Notes: generated by a model from the letters alone, not told the origin. A stretch of 64,000 nucleotides of DNA from Chromohalobacter canadensis (GCF_029544075.1 NZ_JAJQJH010000011.1:57467-121466); one strand, 5' to 3'. Counted from the first letter of the stretch, positions 1-7,308 are shown. Numbers and translations: made by a program.

Positions 1-2
1 CA

Positions 3-233
3 TCACTTATCCCCCTTTTCGCTGAGTGAGTGGCCAACGTTATCGAGGTTGTCGGCGATTTCCTGAATGAGTTCGATGTGGCCTCGTGTTGCAGCGATGT
101 CGATGTGACGGCCGATTCGACACTCTTCCTCTAAGGTGTGGGCCAGATGGCGAAGGGCGAGCTGGCTGGTCCTCAACTCGGCGTGGAGCTGATGGCGTAG
201 CCGTGTCTTGGCGGCTTTCAGGTGTGCATTCAT
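3..233 (-). CDS. small hypothetical protein, prophage-like operon
   Basis: A 76-residue protein that I do not recognise. It is soluble and predicted mostly helical, with many Leu, Ala, Glu and His residues and no membrane segment. I place the start at the ATG at 233, which overlaps the stop of the upstream gene as TGATG; a TTG one codon earlier is less likely. Its own stop (3-5) again overlaps an ATG at 3-1, so a further gene of the same operon runs off the left edge. Such tight stop/start coupling of several tiny genes is typical of phage or satellite early operons. The function is unknown. Confidence 0.55.
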   Translation of the reverse strand: MNAHLKAAKTRLRHQLHAELRTSQLALRHLAHTLEEECRIGRHIDIAATRGHIELIQEIADNLDNVGHSLSEKGDK

Positions 234-625
234 CAATGCACCTCCTCGGCTATCGAGGCCGTTGGAGCGGTGGTTTGATTGGGAGTTATTACAGGGTGGG
301 AGTCGTCGAGCGGGTAGAGCAGCCGCAGTAGCTCGGTGTGCGTGGCTGGGTCGATTGCGCCGAGTACTAGTGCCATGCGAGCCATGCCCAGTATCTCTTC
401 ACGTTGCTCGGGTCGGCGATTGATTCGGTAGGCCACCAGGCGGGCACCAATGGCGTGGACGGCACGCTGATGCGCGGAGACCTGACGGTAATAGCGGTGG
501 GCACCAGAATTGCATTCCGGGCAAGAGTTGATAATATCCATGATGTCTGTTCCATCCCAATAGTGTTCGGACATTGAGGCCCTGGGTGTTGGCGCACCTG
601 GGGTCTCGTCGTTTCTAACCGGCAC
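233..625 (-). CDS. hypothetical protein with a CxxC pair
   Basis: Up to 130 residues from a GTG at 625. An ATG at 574 would give 113 residues and avoid the overlap with the Arc-like gene upstream. The protein has a Cys pair (CPEC) about 35 residues in and otherwise reads as an Arg/Ala/Leu-rich helical protein. No catalytic motif is visible. It lies between a ribbon-helix-helix repressor and another tiny gene in one leftward operon, which suggests an accessory phage-type product. I do not recognise the family. Confidence 0.5.
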   Translation of the reverse strand: MPVRNDETPGAPTPRASMSEHYWDGTDIMDIINSCPECNSGAHRYYRQVSAHQRAVHAIGARLVAYRINRRPEQREEILGMARMALVLGAIDPATHTELLRLLYPLDDSHPVITPNQTTAPTASIAEEVH

Positions 626-770
626 GCTGTGTGCTGTGTTGCATGACTTCCTTCAGTAGCTGATTGATCAACCAGGTTTGGGGTCGATCATCCGCTTTCG
701 CTTTTGTCTCGATCCAGGCTTTCACCGCGGGCTCTAGCCGGATCTTCATCTGTGGATCTGTTCGTTTCAT
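615..770 (-). CDS. Arc-family ribbon-helix-helix regulator
   Basis: A 51-residue protein. The start at 770 gives an N-terminus (MKRTDPQMKIRLEP) that matches the beta strand of Arc/Mnt-type ribbon-helix-helix repressors, followed by two helices (around residues 14-26 and 32-45). The open frame extends to 836, but the extra residues would run through the operator region, so the short form is preferred. It heads the leftward operon and faces a second Arc-like gene that starts at 860, with a paired operator between them. It probably acts as a dimer that represses its own promoter. This is inferred from the fold and the layout. Confidence 0.72.
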   Translation of the reverse strand: MKRTDPQMKIRLEPAVKAWIETKAKADDRPQTWLINQLLKEVMQHSTQRAG

Positions 771-787
771 CGTCAGGTCCTTAGTGC

Positions 788-820
788 ACCTAGTAGGTCC
801 TTGAAATGTACCTACTAGGT
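788..820. promoter_or_regulatory. paired Arc-type operator between divergent repressors
   Basis: ACCTAGTAGGT (788-798) and ACCTACTAGGT (810-820) are exact reverse complements of each other, and each is itself nearly palindromic. Their centres lie 22 bp apart, two helical turns, which suits cooperative binding by two ribbon-helix-helix dimers on one DNA face. The pair lies in the gap between the leftward gene starting at 770 and the rightward gene starting at 860, so it could control both directions. Either Arc-like protein could bind; the sequence does not tell which. Confidence 0.7.
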
Positions 821-859
821 TTATTGCCGTCAACACCTATGTGGTCCATTATTCACATC

Positions 860-1189
860 ATGACGACACAGCAGACCGACCCTCAGTACAAACTGCGCAT
901 GCCAGCGGAGTTGCGGGACTCTCTCAAAGAAGCCTCGAAAGCGAATAACCGATCTATGAACGCGGAAATCGTTGCGCGTCTTCAGCAGAGCTTCGAGGTA
1001 GAGCATCGCGAGGCTATGTACGATGATGTGCCGCCCAAGCTGATGCTGAAGTTATTGGAAGGCTTCCGTTATCAGCTGATGGAGCAAATCAAGGATGGCA
1101 CTGCCGAACCAGGCTTCCCTCACCTGGACCCTGGCTATGTGGAGATAAAAACGGGCCCGGATGAGGATGACTCCGGCTCTAAGTCTTAG
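860..1189 (+). CDS. Arc-family DNA-binding protein with C-terminal extension
   Basis: A 109-residue protein starting at the ATG at 860; the open frame begins at 806 but that part overlaps the operator. Residues 5-45 form the ribbon-helix-helix (QYKLRMPAELRDSLKEASK, then an NNRSMNAEIVARL helix), the typical phage Arc-domain pattern. The C-terminal half is acidic and ends in an Asp/Ser-rich tail. It is transcribed away from the other Arc-like gene and is followed by a strong terminator, so it is a single-gene unit. The likely role is a repressor setting the state of this accessory patch, by inference from family and position. Confidence 0.75.
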   Translation: MTTQQTDPQYKLRMPAELRDSLKEASKANNRSMNAEIVARLQQSFEVEHREAMYDDVPPKLMLKLLEGFRYQLMEQIKDGTAEPGFPHLDPGYVEIKTGPDEDDSGSKS

Positions 1190-1214
1190 GGAAAAGCCCA
1201 TCCCGCACATAGCA

Positions 1215-1244
1215 AAGCGCCGCCCATCTGGGCGGCGCTTTTGT
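1215..1244 (+). terminator. Rho-independent terminator
   Basis: A perfect 10-bp stem AAGCGCCGCC / GGCGGCGCTT with a 6-nt loop, followed by a short T run, 25 bp after the stop of the Arc-like gene. Confidence 0.85.
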
Positions 1245-1314
1245 TTGGGCTCGTGCCTGAGGCTGTCATTGCCGGTAGGCTGGCCGGTGCCGACCTTAAC
1301 CAGGAGTAAGCGCG

Positions 1315-1518
1315 ATGCGTGTCAGATGCCCACACTGCGATGAAGGACTCAAGACCCAGCCGGAGAAGCTAGACCCGGCTCCGATCGATGAGGCGACGAC
1401 GGTGCTCGCACAGTGTGCCAACCCGTTCTGTGGCTGGGGTGGACATCTGAAGGTCTCGTTGGAGCGGGTCACGAAGTCCAGCCGTTTGGAAGCCGCCACG
1501 GAAGCTACCGACGTCTAG
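1315..1518 (+). CDS. Ogr/Delta-like zinc-finger activator
   Basis: A 67-residue protein with the cysteine layout C5-x2-C8-x25-C34-x4-C39, close to the C-x2-C-x22-C-x4-C zinc knuckle of the Ogr/Delta family. Those proteins activate late-gene transcription in P2-like phages and satellites. The pattern CPHC then QCANPFC and the small size both fit. An AGGAG lies at a suitable distance before the ATG, and a hairpin follows the gene. No P2-type capsid or tail genes are in the window, so this may be a remnant or the edge of a prophage that continues to the left. Confidence 0.7.
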   Translation: MRVRCPHCDEGLKTQPEKLDPAPIDEATTVLAQCANPFCGWGGHLKVSLERVTKSSRLEAATEATDV

Positions 1519-1525
1519 AAACGCG

Positions 1526-1557
1526 AGCGCCCCGCCGACGACAGCCGGCGAGGCGCT
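1526..1557 (+). terminator. hairpin after the Ogr-like gene
   Basis: AGCGCC-C-CGCCG pairs with CGGCG-A-GGCGCT around a short loop, just after the stop codon at 1518. There is no long T run, so termination strength is uncertain. Confidence 0.55.
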
Positions 1558-1634
1558 ATCTTGTTCACACGATTGATGTGGTCAATGGCTTGGTCGCGAC
1601 TCGGGCTCGCCAGCGGCCCTGATGATGGAGAGGG

Positions 1635-1937
1635 TTACACGTGGAAGCCGCGGTGTGTACCGTCAGGCATCTCTACATCCAGGCGGACTTTCCCACCAAT
1701 GGCCTCAACGTAACGCTTGAGGGAGCTCAACCGGAGATCCTGACCACTTTTCTCCATACCTGCAATGGTCGGCTGTTTGACGCCTAGAGCCTCAGCCATA
1801 TCCGCTTGCGTCATTTCGACCAACTGGCGAATTTCCGATAGGCGGAGTTCTAGGAGCATTGCATCAGCTTTCGCCTTGGCGCGATTGACGAGCTCCGGAT
1901 TCTCGTTGGCGACGAGTTGGTTCAGTGTACGAGCCAT
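1635..1937 (-). CDS. higA: HigA-like antitoxin (XRE helix-turn-helix)
   Basis: A 100-residue protein whose helix-turn-helix (about residues 38-75) reads QLVEMTQADMAEALGVKQP followed by TIAGMEKSG, the XRE/HigA type. The start is the ATG at 1937, which has GAGG at 1947-1950 before it; a GTG at 1946 is in frame but overlaps the ribosome site. It directly follows a RelE/HigB-type toxin gene on the same strand with about 10 bp between them. The toxin-first order is the HigBA arrangement. The antitoxin would bind the toxin and, through its HTH, the palindrome upstream of the pair. The gene name is by analogy. Confidence 0.78.
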   Translation of the reverse strand: MARTLNQLVANENPELVNRAKAKADAMLLELRLSEIRQLVEMTQADMAEALGVKQPTIAGMEKSGQDLRLSSLKRYVEAIGGKVRLDVEMPDGTHRGFHV

Positions 1938-1947
1938 AGTTTTCACC

Positions 1948-2289
1948 TCACTTCAGTGACTCCAGGTGGGCAGCGTACTCCCGGTCTGCCACTGGGATCA
2001 TGTCATCATAGAAACGCTTATTGCCGCTCTTGTTCCCGGCGCAGAGCAGTACACCTGTCCGCTGAGGATCGAAGGCGAAGAAGGCCCTTAGAGGCTGGCC
2101 CTGGCTCTGAATCCTCAGCTCCTTCATGTTGCGATATTGCGAGCCGTTCACAGTGTCAGCGTGAGGACGAGGCAACATCGGCCCTCTTTCCTGCAGCATC
2201 AAGAGCGCTGCAAGTACGTTCTCCCGGTTGATGTCGTCCAGTGAGAAGTACCACTCTTCAAACGTCTCGGTCTGCTCTATCGGCCACAT
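1948..2289 (-). CDS. higB: HigB/RelE-type toxin (Gp49-like)
   Basis: A 113-residue protein of the phage-derived Gp49-like HigB family. Visible features are the N-terminal pattern EEWYFSLDD, a PHADTVNGSQYRNMKELR segment, the strand LRAFFAFDPQRTGVLLCAG and a basic NKSGNKRFYDDMIPVAD end. These are the positions where HigB enzymes carry the residues for ribosome-dependent mRNA cleavage. I choose the ATG at 2289, preceded by AAGGGTGAAG; a GTG at 2304 is in frame. The gene precedes the antitoxin in one operon. Function is inferred from family and context. Confidence 0.8.
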   Translation of the reverse strand: MWPIEQTETFEEWYFSLDDINRENVLAALLMLQERGPMLPRPHADTVNGSQYRNMKELRIQSQGQPLRAFFAFDPQRTGVLLCAGNKSGNKRFYDDMIPVADREYAAHLESLK

Positions 2290-2306
2290 TGCTTCACCCT
2301 TCACTT

Positions 2307-2338
2307 ATAGGATTAAGGCTATATAGGTTAAATCCTAT
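2307..2338 (-). promoter_or_regulatory. palindromic operator of the toxin-antitoxin pair
   Basis: ATAGGATT (2307-2314) and AATCCTAT (2331-2338) form an 8-bp inverted repeat with a 16-bp spacer, 18 bp upstream of the toxin start. The spacer is AT-rich and holds TATA-like sequence, so the palindrome probably overlaps the promoter. This is the expected place for autoregulation by the antitoxin. Confidence 0.65.
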
Positions 2339-2820
2339 TGTCAAGCCGACGCGGCCTCTGCCCAGATTCCGGCGTGCCAGCTGTTCGAGAGGTTTTGTGG
2401 TGAAGGCTACCAGCGACGTTTAGAACAACCGTGCAGGCGCTGCCCGAGACTCGGAGGGAAAGTGGATCAAGCCATTTTCTGTGTGTCGTTGCTACGGATT
2501 CGCTACAGAATGTCTGAAAGTCCCGCCGTTTAGGGCTTTAGGTCCAATCCATCATCGGGGCCACGGAAAATCGGCGGGCCCGCGCTAGCGAGTCTTGCGC
2601 TGATTTTTCAATCATGTATGGCCTCCAAGAAAAAGGATGTACAGAACGGTAGCGGGTGCAGTGGCCGCGTATTGTACGCCATACAGGGCGATCGACAATA
2701 TCAGGGAGTTTGAGAGGACGGTTCCACTGGCATGTGGTGCTGGAGGCGTCTTTTACACTCTGAAACTTTAAAGTGGCATTGTTTAATCCAGATCAGTTTA
2801 ACTACTGAAATTCTTCTGCC
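2339..2820. other. gene-free stretch between the accessory patch and the sRNA
   Basis: About 480 bp without a convincing gene; the short frames present have no ribosome sites or recognisable protein pattern. It may contain the right junction of the prophage-like patch, but I could not find a direct-repeat attachment site inside the window. The last 100 bp (2720-2820) are AT-richer and should contain the promoter of the following sRNA, which I could not fix with confidence. Confidence 0.4.
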
Positions 2821-2827
2821 ATGGTGA

Positions 2828-2984
2828 AGATGTCCGCCATGGAAAGGTGGAGAGCAAGGAAGACAGGTAAAAAGGACGCCTAAAGAAGCACGGAAAGCAT
2901 AGAGTACGAACAGGAAGTTCGTGACAACTGCAAGGAAATGCAGATTTGTGCGAAAGCCCGGCCGGTATCGGTCGGGCTTTTTTG
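2828..2984 (+). ncRNA. candidate CsrA/RsmA-binding small RNA (RsmZ/CsrB-like)
   Basis: Seven GGA trinucleotides occur within about 100 nt (2841, 2849, 2858, 2874, 2892, 2913, 2934). Three sit in the loops of clear hairpins: TCCGCC/GGTGGA with loop ATGGAAA (2833-2851), ACGAAC/GTTCGT with loop AGGAA (2906-2922) and CTGCA/TGCAG with loop AGGAAA (2928-2943). The segment then ends in a strong Rho-independent terminator at 2953-2984. Loop-exposed GGA repeats plus a terminator are the hallmark of the CsrB/RsmX/Y/Z RNAs, which titrate the translational regulator CsrA/RsmA. No open reading frame explains the pattern. The 5' end is not known; the start given is the first hairpin. I saw no clean GacA upstream box. 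Confidence 0.72.
2953..2984 (+). terminator. Rho-independent terminator of the sRNA
   Basis: AAAGCCCG-G-CCG / CGG-T-CGGGCTTT with a GTAT loop, followed by a T run to about 2983. The T run is on the + strand, so it serves rightward transcription from the sRNA and not the leftward gene that ends at 2987. Confidence 0.88.
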
Positions 2985-2986
2985 TG

Positions 2987-3280
2987 TCAGGGTGATTGGT
3001 TGCGTTGATCTCTGAGCTCACGTTGCGAGTCTTCCAGACGGCGCCGAGAGCGCTTGAGTTGACGCTCTTGCCGCTGGCGCTCGTCGAAACGTTCATCGCG
3101 ATGTTCGCTGCGGTTCAGTGACTGGCGACGCTCGATCGTGGTGGCGCGGTCGCTGCTGACGTCACGTTGCAATTGATTGCGTTGTCGACTTTCGTTGAGT
3201 GAGTCGCGCTGACCAACGTCATCAGCCAGCACCGGCCATGCCAGGGCAAACAGTGTCACCAGCAGAATGGCTTTCATCAT
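2987..3280 (-). CDS. small secreted Arg/Glu-rich protein
   Basis: A 97-residue protein. The first 20 residues are a clear signal peptide (MMKAILLVTLFALAWPVLA, cleavage after VLA). The mature part is extremely rich in Arg, Gln, Glu, Asp and Ser, with almost no hydrophobic residues, and probably forms a charged helix or coiled coil. The start is chosen because GGGAGG lies just upstream (3285-3290); longer forms lack a ribosome site. It should reside in the periplasm. I do not recognise the family and cannot propose a function. Confidence 0.7.
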   Translation of the reverse strand: MMKAILLVTLFALAWPVLADDVGQRDSLNESRQRNQLQRDVSSDRATTIERRQSLNRSEHRDERFDERQRQERQLKRSRRRLEDSQRELRDQRNQSP

Positions 3281-3370
3281 GATGCCTCCCGTTGATGAGG
3301 TCTGCACAGTATGGACCAAGACGTACTCCATGGTATCCCTGAGACGGTCGGAAAAGCCTGCCGGTGGGTG

Positions 3371-4015
3371 TCAATCGCTGTCGTTACGCTGTTTCCAGCG
3401 AGCTTGAAGGCGCCCCGCGATTCGAAAAGGGAATGGCTGGTTTGGGTCGACGGTCGTGCTATGCGAAGGGTCGACGATGCGCAACGTTTCCGGCTCCGGC
3501 TGGCTCAGGTATTGGATCATGAGCGCATGGCGCCATTCGAGCAGGTAAAGACCTTCCTGCTGGAAGCTTGAGGTGGGCCGAATGGCGGCGATATCGCCTT
3601 CCTCGAGATAGGCGAATGTCTCACCTGCGCCTGGTGTTACTAGGTGACATCCCCGCACGAGGGCGTCGATGGCGGTGCCCGAGGCGGGGAGAGGGGCGGC
3701 GAGCGTGTGAGCTTCCCACGGCACCGGGGGCATGGTGTGTAGTGCCAAGAGGCGTGCATTGCCGAGCACGTCCTCGGTGATACGTTGAGAGGCCGTGGGT
3801 GTTGCGACGGCAGTGCTATCTTCGAGTAGCCGTTCAAGCGGACAATGCAGCGCATCGGCCAGCGCGATGAGTCGCTCGTGTCCGACTTGTTTTATCGTGC
3901 CGGATTCCCAATAGGAAATCGTGACATCCGATACGCCGACACGTCTGGCTAAGGCGGCCTTGCTCAAGCCGGCGTCTATCCTTAGCTGCTTGATCCGGGG
4001 TCCCAGTGCGTCCAT
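3371..4015 (-). CDS. XRE-family regulator with LexA/CI-like C-terminal region
   Basis: A 214-residue protein. Residues 1-60 form an XRE helix-turn-helix (IKQLRIDAGLSKAALARRVG, then VSDVTISYWESG) and the C-terminal half has the beta-rich look of the S24/CI-type domain (GCHLVTPGAGETFAYLEEGD, then YLLEWRHALMIQYL). I cannot see a convincing Ser-Lys self-cleavage pair, so it may only dimerise or sense a ligand. The start at 4015 places the HTH at the N-terminus; a GTG at 4099 is in frame. The gene is a single leftward unit. It resembles phage-type repressors but nothing phage-like is adjacent. The target is unknown. Confidence 0.72.
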   Translation of the reverse strand: MDALGPRIKQLRIDAGLSKAALARRVGVSDVTISYWESGTIKQVGHERLIALADALHCPLERLLEDSTAVATPTASQRITEDVLGNARLLALHTMPPVPWEAHTLAAPLPASGTAIDALVRGCHLVTPGAGETFAYLEEGDIAAIRPTSSFQQEGLYLLEWRHALMIQYLSQPEPETLRIVDPSHSTTVDPNQPFPFRIAGRLQARWKQRNDSD

Positions 4016-4376
4016 GTAGACATCTCGCCATGAGGTGAACGCGTTAGCATAGCCAGCCAATGCCAAAGTATGTTTCGGGTTGGGGGTTATGAACTGCACG
4101 CAGTGCGTATGCCCTATCTGGATTGCAGTGTAGGGAGGGAGAGAATGAGGAAGAAAAGAGCGCCGGCCGTCCCGGAGAACAGCCTAATGGCGCAAAGAAA
4201 AGCTCGTTTCACTGAAGACACCACACGGCGCAGGAAAGCCGAAGCCGTCGAGCACCGTTAGCGTGCGCGTGGCAACTTCGCTAGAAAAAGCCACGCATGT
4301 CGGGAGCGATACATCGCTTGCCCGAGCGCACCCAGTATAGGCAGTCGGCCTTTGCGTAATAAGAGGGTACAATCGA

Positions 4377-4405
4377 AAACTAGTGTTTCCGATTTGGAAA
4401 CTAGT
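4377..4405. promoter_or_regulatory. operator-like repeats upstream of the LysR gene
   Basis: AAACTAGT occurs twice (4377-4384 and 4398-4405), 21 bp apart, and between them GTTTCC (4385-4390) and GGAAAC (4396-4401) form an inverted repeat. This dyad lies 20 bp before the LysR start and is the likely autoregulatory site. The rest of the gap between the divergent regulators (4016-4376) shows nothing I can name. Confidence 0.6.
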
Positions 4406-4424
4406 ATGTCGGAGTATCTTCAAC

Positions 4425-5321
4425 ATGACGACACTGGATGCATTGCGTGTCTTCGTCGAGGTCGTTCGTGCGGGCAGTTTTACCGCAGCGGCACGGCGTC
4501 TGAGTATTTCCAAGTCGTTGGCTTCCAAGCGCGTGGCTGCACTCGAGGATGAGTTGAGCGTCAGTCTATTAAATCGCTCGACGCGTTCACTGCGCCTCAC
4601 GGAAGCCGGACAGATCTATTACGAGCATGGGCTGCGGGTCATCGAAGAGTTGCAGACGGCGGAGGCGCAGGTACAGTCGGTGACGTCGCAACCTCGAGGG
4701 CAACTCAAGGTCAGTGCCCAAGTGAGCTTCGGCTTCATGTACTTGGCGGCGCCGACCACGGCCTTCATGCGTCGCTATCCCGAGATGTCGGTGGAAATCC
4801 TGCTCGAGGATCAGCGCTTCGAGCCCATCGATGAGTCGGTGGATCTGGCCATTCGCATGGGGCCGATGCCGCCGTCGAGTCTGGTGTCGCGTCCACTGTG
4901 CAAAGTGGTCTATGGCTTGTATGCCGCGCCGGATTATCTGGCCCGCGTTGGGCGGCCGCTGCACCCCAAGGACATCGCCGAGTTCGATACAGTGTTCTAC
5001 GGCAATTACGATCTCGGCGCTCACTGGCGCTTTTCGCTCAATGGACAGCCGCTGGATATCGAGCCTAACTCTCGTCTGGTGATCAATAATCTGCTGGGCG
5101 TGGTCGAAGCGGCCAAGGCGGGATTCGGCTTGGCCTATCTGCCGACATTCGCGGCGCGTGCGGCGGTGGAGGAGGGGCAGCTGACACCCCTCTTGCAGCC
5201 GTATTGGAACGAGCATGGCAGCATGTTGGTGTTGTTTCGCTCGCGCAAATATCTGCCCGACAAGACCCGGGCTTACCTGGATTTCATCACGGAGTGGTTT
5301 CGCGAGCACCTGGCCTTGTGA
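4425..5321 (+). CDS. LysR-family transcriptional regulator
   Basis: A 298-residue protein of normal LysR length. Residues 1-60 form the winged helix-turn-helix (TLDALRVFVEVVRAGSFTAA, then ARRLSISKSLASKRVAALED) and the rest is the periplasmic-binding-like effector domain. The ATG at 4425 has GGAG 11 bp upstream and begins exactly at the domain; an upstream in-frame start would add 14 residues without support. It is a single gene with no divergently transcribed enzyme gene next to it, so the usual neighbour rule gives no target. The effector is unknown. By its pattern it belongs to the CrgA/DhcR-like branch, but this is only an impression. Confidence 0.9.
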   Translation: MTTLDALRVFVEVVRAGSFTAAARRLSISKSLASKRVAALEDELSVSLLNRSTRSLRLTEAGQIYYEHGLRVIEELQTAEAQVQSVTSQPRGQLKVSAQVSFGFMYLAAPTTAFMRRYPEMSVEILLEDQRFEPIDESVDLAIRMGPMPPSSLVSRPLCKVVYGLYAAPDYLARVGRPLHPKDIAEFDTVFYGNYDLGAHWRFSLNGQPLDIEPNSRLVINNLLGVVEAAKAGFGLAYLPTFAARAAVEEGQLTPLLQPYWNEHGSMLVLFRSRKYLPDKTRAYLDFITEWFREHLAL

Positions 5322-5440
5322 AGAACGTGCTGGACGAGTGCCATAGGGCCTATCCGATGCGTTTGTCTCGGCGGTACTGATGCCGGGTAGGTGCATGCGT
5401 ATAATGATGCCATCGTCAGTCACCAATGATCGGGAACTTC

Positions 5441-6919
5441 ATGACCGTACGTACACGTATCGCGCCGTCGCCGACCGGCGATCCTCATGTCGGCACGGCC
5501 TATATAGCGCTGTTCAACCTATGCTTCGCGCGTCAGCATGGCGGGCAGTTCATCCTCCGCATCGAGGATACGGACCGAGTGCGCTCGACGGCCGAGTCGG
5601 AGCAGATGATCCTCGACTCCCTGCGCTGGCTGGGACTCGAGTGGGATGAAGGTCCCGATATCGGCGGTCCTCATGGTCCGTATCGGCAGAGCGAGCGTGG
5701 CGATATCTATGCGCAATATGCACAGCAATTGCTCGACGCCGGGCATGCTTTCAAGTGCTATCGGACCAGCGAAGAGCTCGATGAACTGCGTGAGACGCGT
5801 AAGGCGGCGGGGCTGCACCTGGCGCTCAAGCCCGCCGATCTGGCGCTTGCCGACGAGGAAGTAGCGCGTCGCGAGCGTGAGCAATGGCCTTATGTAGTGC
5901 GCATGAAAGTGCCGGGCGAGGGCAGTTGCATCGTCAGCGACATGCTGCGGGGTGAGATCGAAGTCGACTGGGCGCAGGTCGATGCCCAGATCCTGCTCAA
6001 ATCCGACGGTATGCCGACCTATCACTTGGCCAATGTCGTCGACGACCATCTGATGGGCATCACGCATGTCATGCGCGGTGAGGAGTGGATTAACTCGGCG
6101 CCCAAGCACAAGCTGCTGTATGAGTACTTCGATTGGCCGATGCCGACGCTGTGCCATATGCCATTGCTGCGCAATCCAGATAAGTCGAAGCTATCCAAGC
6201 GCAAGAACCCGACCTCGATCAATTATTATCGGCACATGGGCTTTTTGCCTCAGGCGGTGACCAACTATCTGGGCCGCATGGGTTGGTCGATGCCCGATGA
6301 CCGCGAGAAGTTCACCCTCGAGGAAATGATGGAGAACTTCGATATTCAGCGCGTGTCGCTGGGCGGCCCGGTGTTCGATCTGGAGAAGCTCACTTGGCTC
6401 AACGGCGTCTATATCCGCGAGGATCTGGACGATGCCGCCTTGCTGGAAGCCCTGAGAGAGTGGGCCTTCAACGAGGAATACGTTAACCAGATCTTGCCGC
6501 AGGTACGTCCGCGAATCTCGACGCTCTCCGATGTCATGCCGCTGGCCGGGCATTTCTTTTCGGGGGTACCGCCGCTCGAGGCGTCCAGTTTCGAAGGCAT
6601 TAAGCTCGAGCATGAGGACCTGCTCAAACTTCTGCAGTTTTTGACCTGGCGTCTGGAGGGCGTCCCCCGTTGGCACAAGGATGTCTTGCTCGACGAGGTC
6701 AAGTTCCTGGCCGAGGCGTTCAATATGAAGATGAAAGCGTTCTTGGCGCCGGTCTTCATCGCCGTCACGGGTAGTGCGACTTCCACCTCGGTGCTGGATG
6801 CCATGGCGATTCTCGGTTCGGACATGACACGGGCGCGCCTGCGTCATGCCACCCAGGTGCTGGGGGGCATTTCCAAGAAGCAGGCCAAGCGCTTCGAAAA
6901 AGAATATCGGGAGCTGTAA
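5441..6919 (+). CDS. gltX: glutamyl-tRNA synthetase
   Basis: A 492-residue class I aminoacyl-tRNA synthetase that charges tRNA-Glu in the cytoplasm. The HIGH-type signature appears as [11 protein letters not shown] near residue 10 and the KMSKS-type loop as SKLSKRK near residue 250; the C-terminal helical part is the anticodon-binding region. The start [13 protein letters not shown] is chosen over an ATG five codons upstream because family members begin close to this motif. The length fits full GltX, not the shorter GluQ-RS. A tRNA-Glu gene lies 260 bp downstream on the same strand, so enzyme and substrate genes are neighbours and may be co-transcribed. Confidence 0.97.
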   Translation: MTVRTRIAPSPTGDPHVGTAYIALFNLCFARQHGGQFILRIEDTDRVRSTAESEQMILDSLRWLGLEWDEGPDIGGPHGPYRQSERGDIYAQYAQQLLDAGHAFKCYRTSEELDELRETRKAAGLHLALKPADLALADEEVARREREQWPYVVRMKVPGEGSCIVSDMLRGEIEVDWAQVDAQILLKSDGMPTYHLANVVDDHLMGITHVMRGEEWINSAPKHKLLYEYFDWPMPTLCHMPLLRNPDKSKLSKRKNPTSINYYRHMGFLPQAVTNYLGRMGWSMPDDREKFTLEEMMENFDIQRVSLGGPVFDLEKLTWLNGVYIREDLDDAALLEALREWAFNEEYVNQILPQVRPRISTLSDVMPLAGHFFSGVPPLEASSFEGIKLEHEDLLKLLQFLTWRLEGVPRWHKDVLLDEVKFLAEAFNMKMKAFLAPVFIAVTGSATSTSVLDAMAILGSDMTRARLRHATQVLGGISKKQAKRFEKEYREL

Positions 6920-7001
6920 GCTCGAAGAGCGATGCTGCGCGCCTGGAAGAAGGGAGGACGTTGCTACGCAGCTTGAAGGGGGAAGAACAACCCAGATACT
7001 G

Positions 7002-7026
7002 CCTTCTTCCTTCTTCCTTCTTCCTT
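7002..7026. repeat. pyrimidine microsatellite (CCTTCTT units)
   Basis: Between gltX and tRNA-Ala, CCTTCTT is repeated three times in an uninterrupted pyrimidine tract. A looser tract of the same kind lies at 26995-27055. The matching purine run upstream (6946-6956) could pair with it as a weak hairpin after gltX. Confidence 0.6.
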
Positions 7027-7085
7027 ATCGAAAGATATTGACGAAGCCAGGGGGAATCAGTATTCTACGCACCGTCTTGAGGCGC

Positions 7086-7161
7086 GGGGCCTTAGCTCAG
7101 ATGGGAGAGCGCAACACTGGCAGTGTTGAGGTCAGCGGTTCGATCCCGCTAGGCTCCACCA
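7086..7161 (+). tRNA. tRNA-Ala (anticodon GGC)
   Basis: A 76-nt cloverleaf. Acceptor GGGGCCT pairs with AGGCTCC followed by ACCA; D-arm GCTC/GAGC; anticodon stem CAACA/TGTTG with loop CTGGCAG, giving GGC; T-arm AGCGG/CCGCT with TTCGATC. The CCA end is encoded. Confidence 0.96.
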
Positions 7162-7177
7162 AGCATCAAGACAATGC

Positions 7178-7253
7178 GTCCCATTCGTCTAGTGGTCCAG
7201 GACACCGCCCTTTCACGGCGGTAACAGGGGTTCAAACCCCCTATGGGACGCCA
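7178..7253 (+). tRNA. tRNA-Glu (anticodon UUC)
   Basis: A 76-nt cloverleaf. Acceptor GTCCCAT pairs with ATGGGAC followed by GCCA; anticodon stem CCGCC/GGCGG with loop CTTTCAC, giving TTC; T-loop TTCAAAC. It lies 16 bp after tRNA-Ala, so the two are probably processed from one transcript, possibly shared with gltX. Confidence 0.96.
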
Positions 7254-7286
7254 CCTTTTTTCTTGCCCGCAGTAGTGGCGATATCG

Positions 7287-7308
7287 AGACGCGAAAGCGT
7301 CTTTTTTT
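7287..7308 (+). terminator. Rho-independent terminator after the tRNA pair
   Basis: AGACGC-GAAA-GCGTCT, a 6-bp stem with a stable GAAA tetraloop, followed by a run of T. Confidence 0.85.

Noticed and set aside
2701..3096. A 131-codon minus-strand open frame over the sRNA region
   Set aside because: It has no ribosome site, its residues show no protein pattern, and its start overlaps the signal-peptide gene. The GGA hairpins and terminator explain the region better.
6940..7026. A mobile element between gltX and the tRNAs
   Set aside because: The stretch is only a purine/pyrimidine low-complexity tract with no terminal repeats or transposase.
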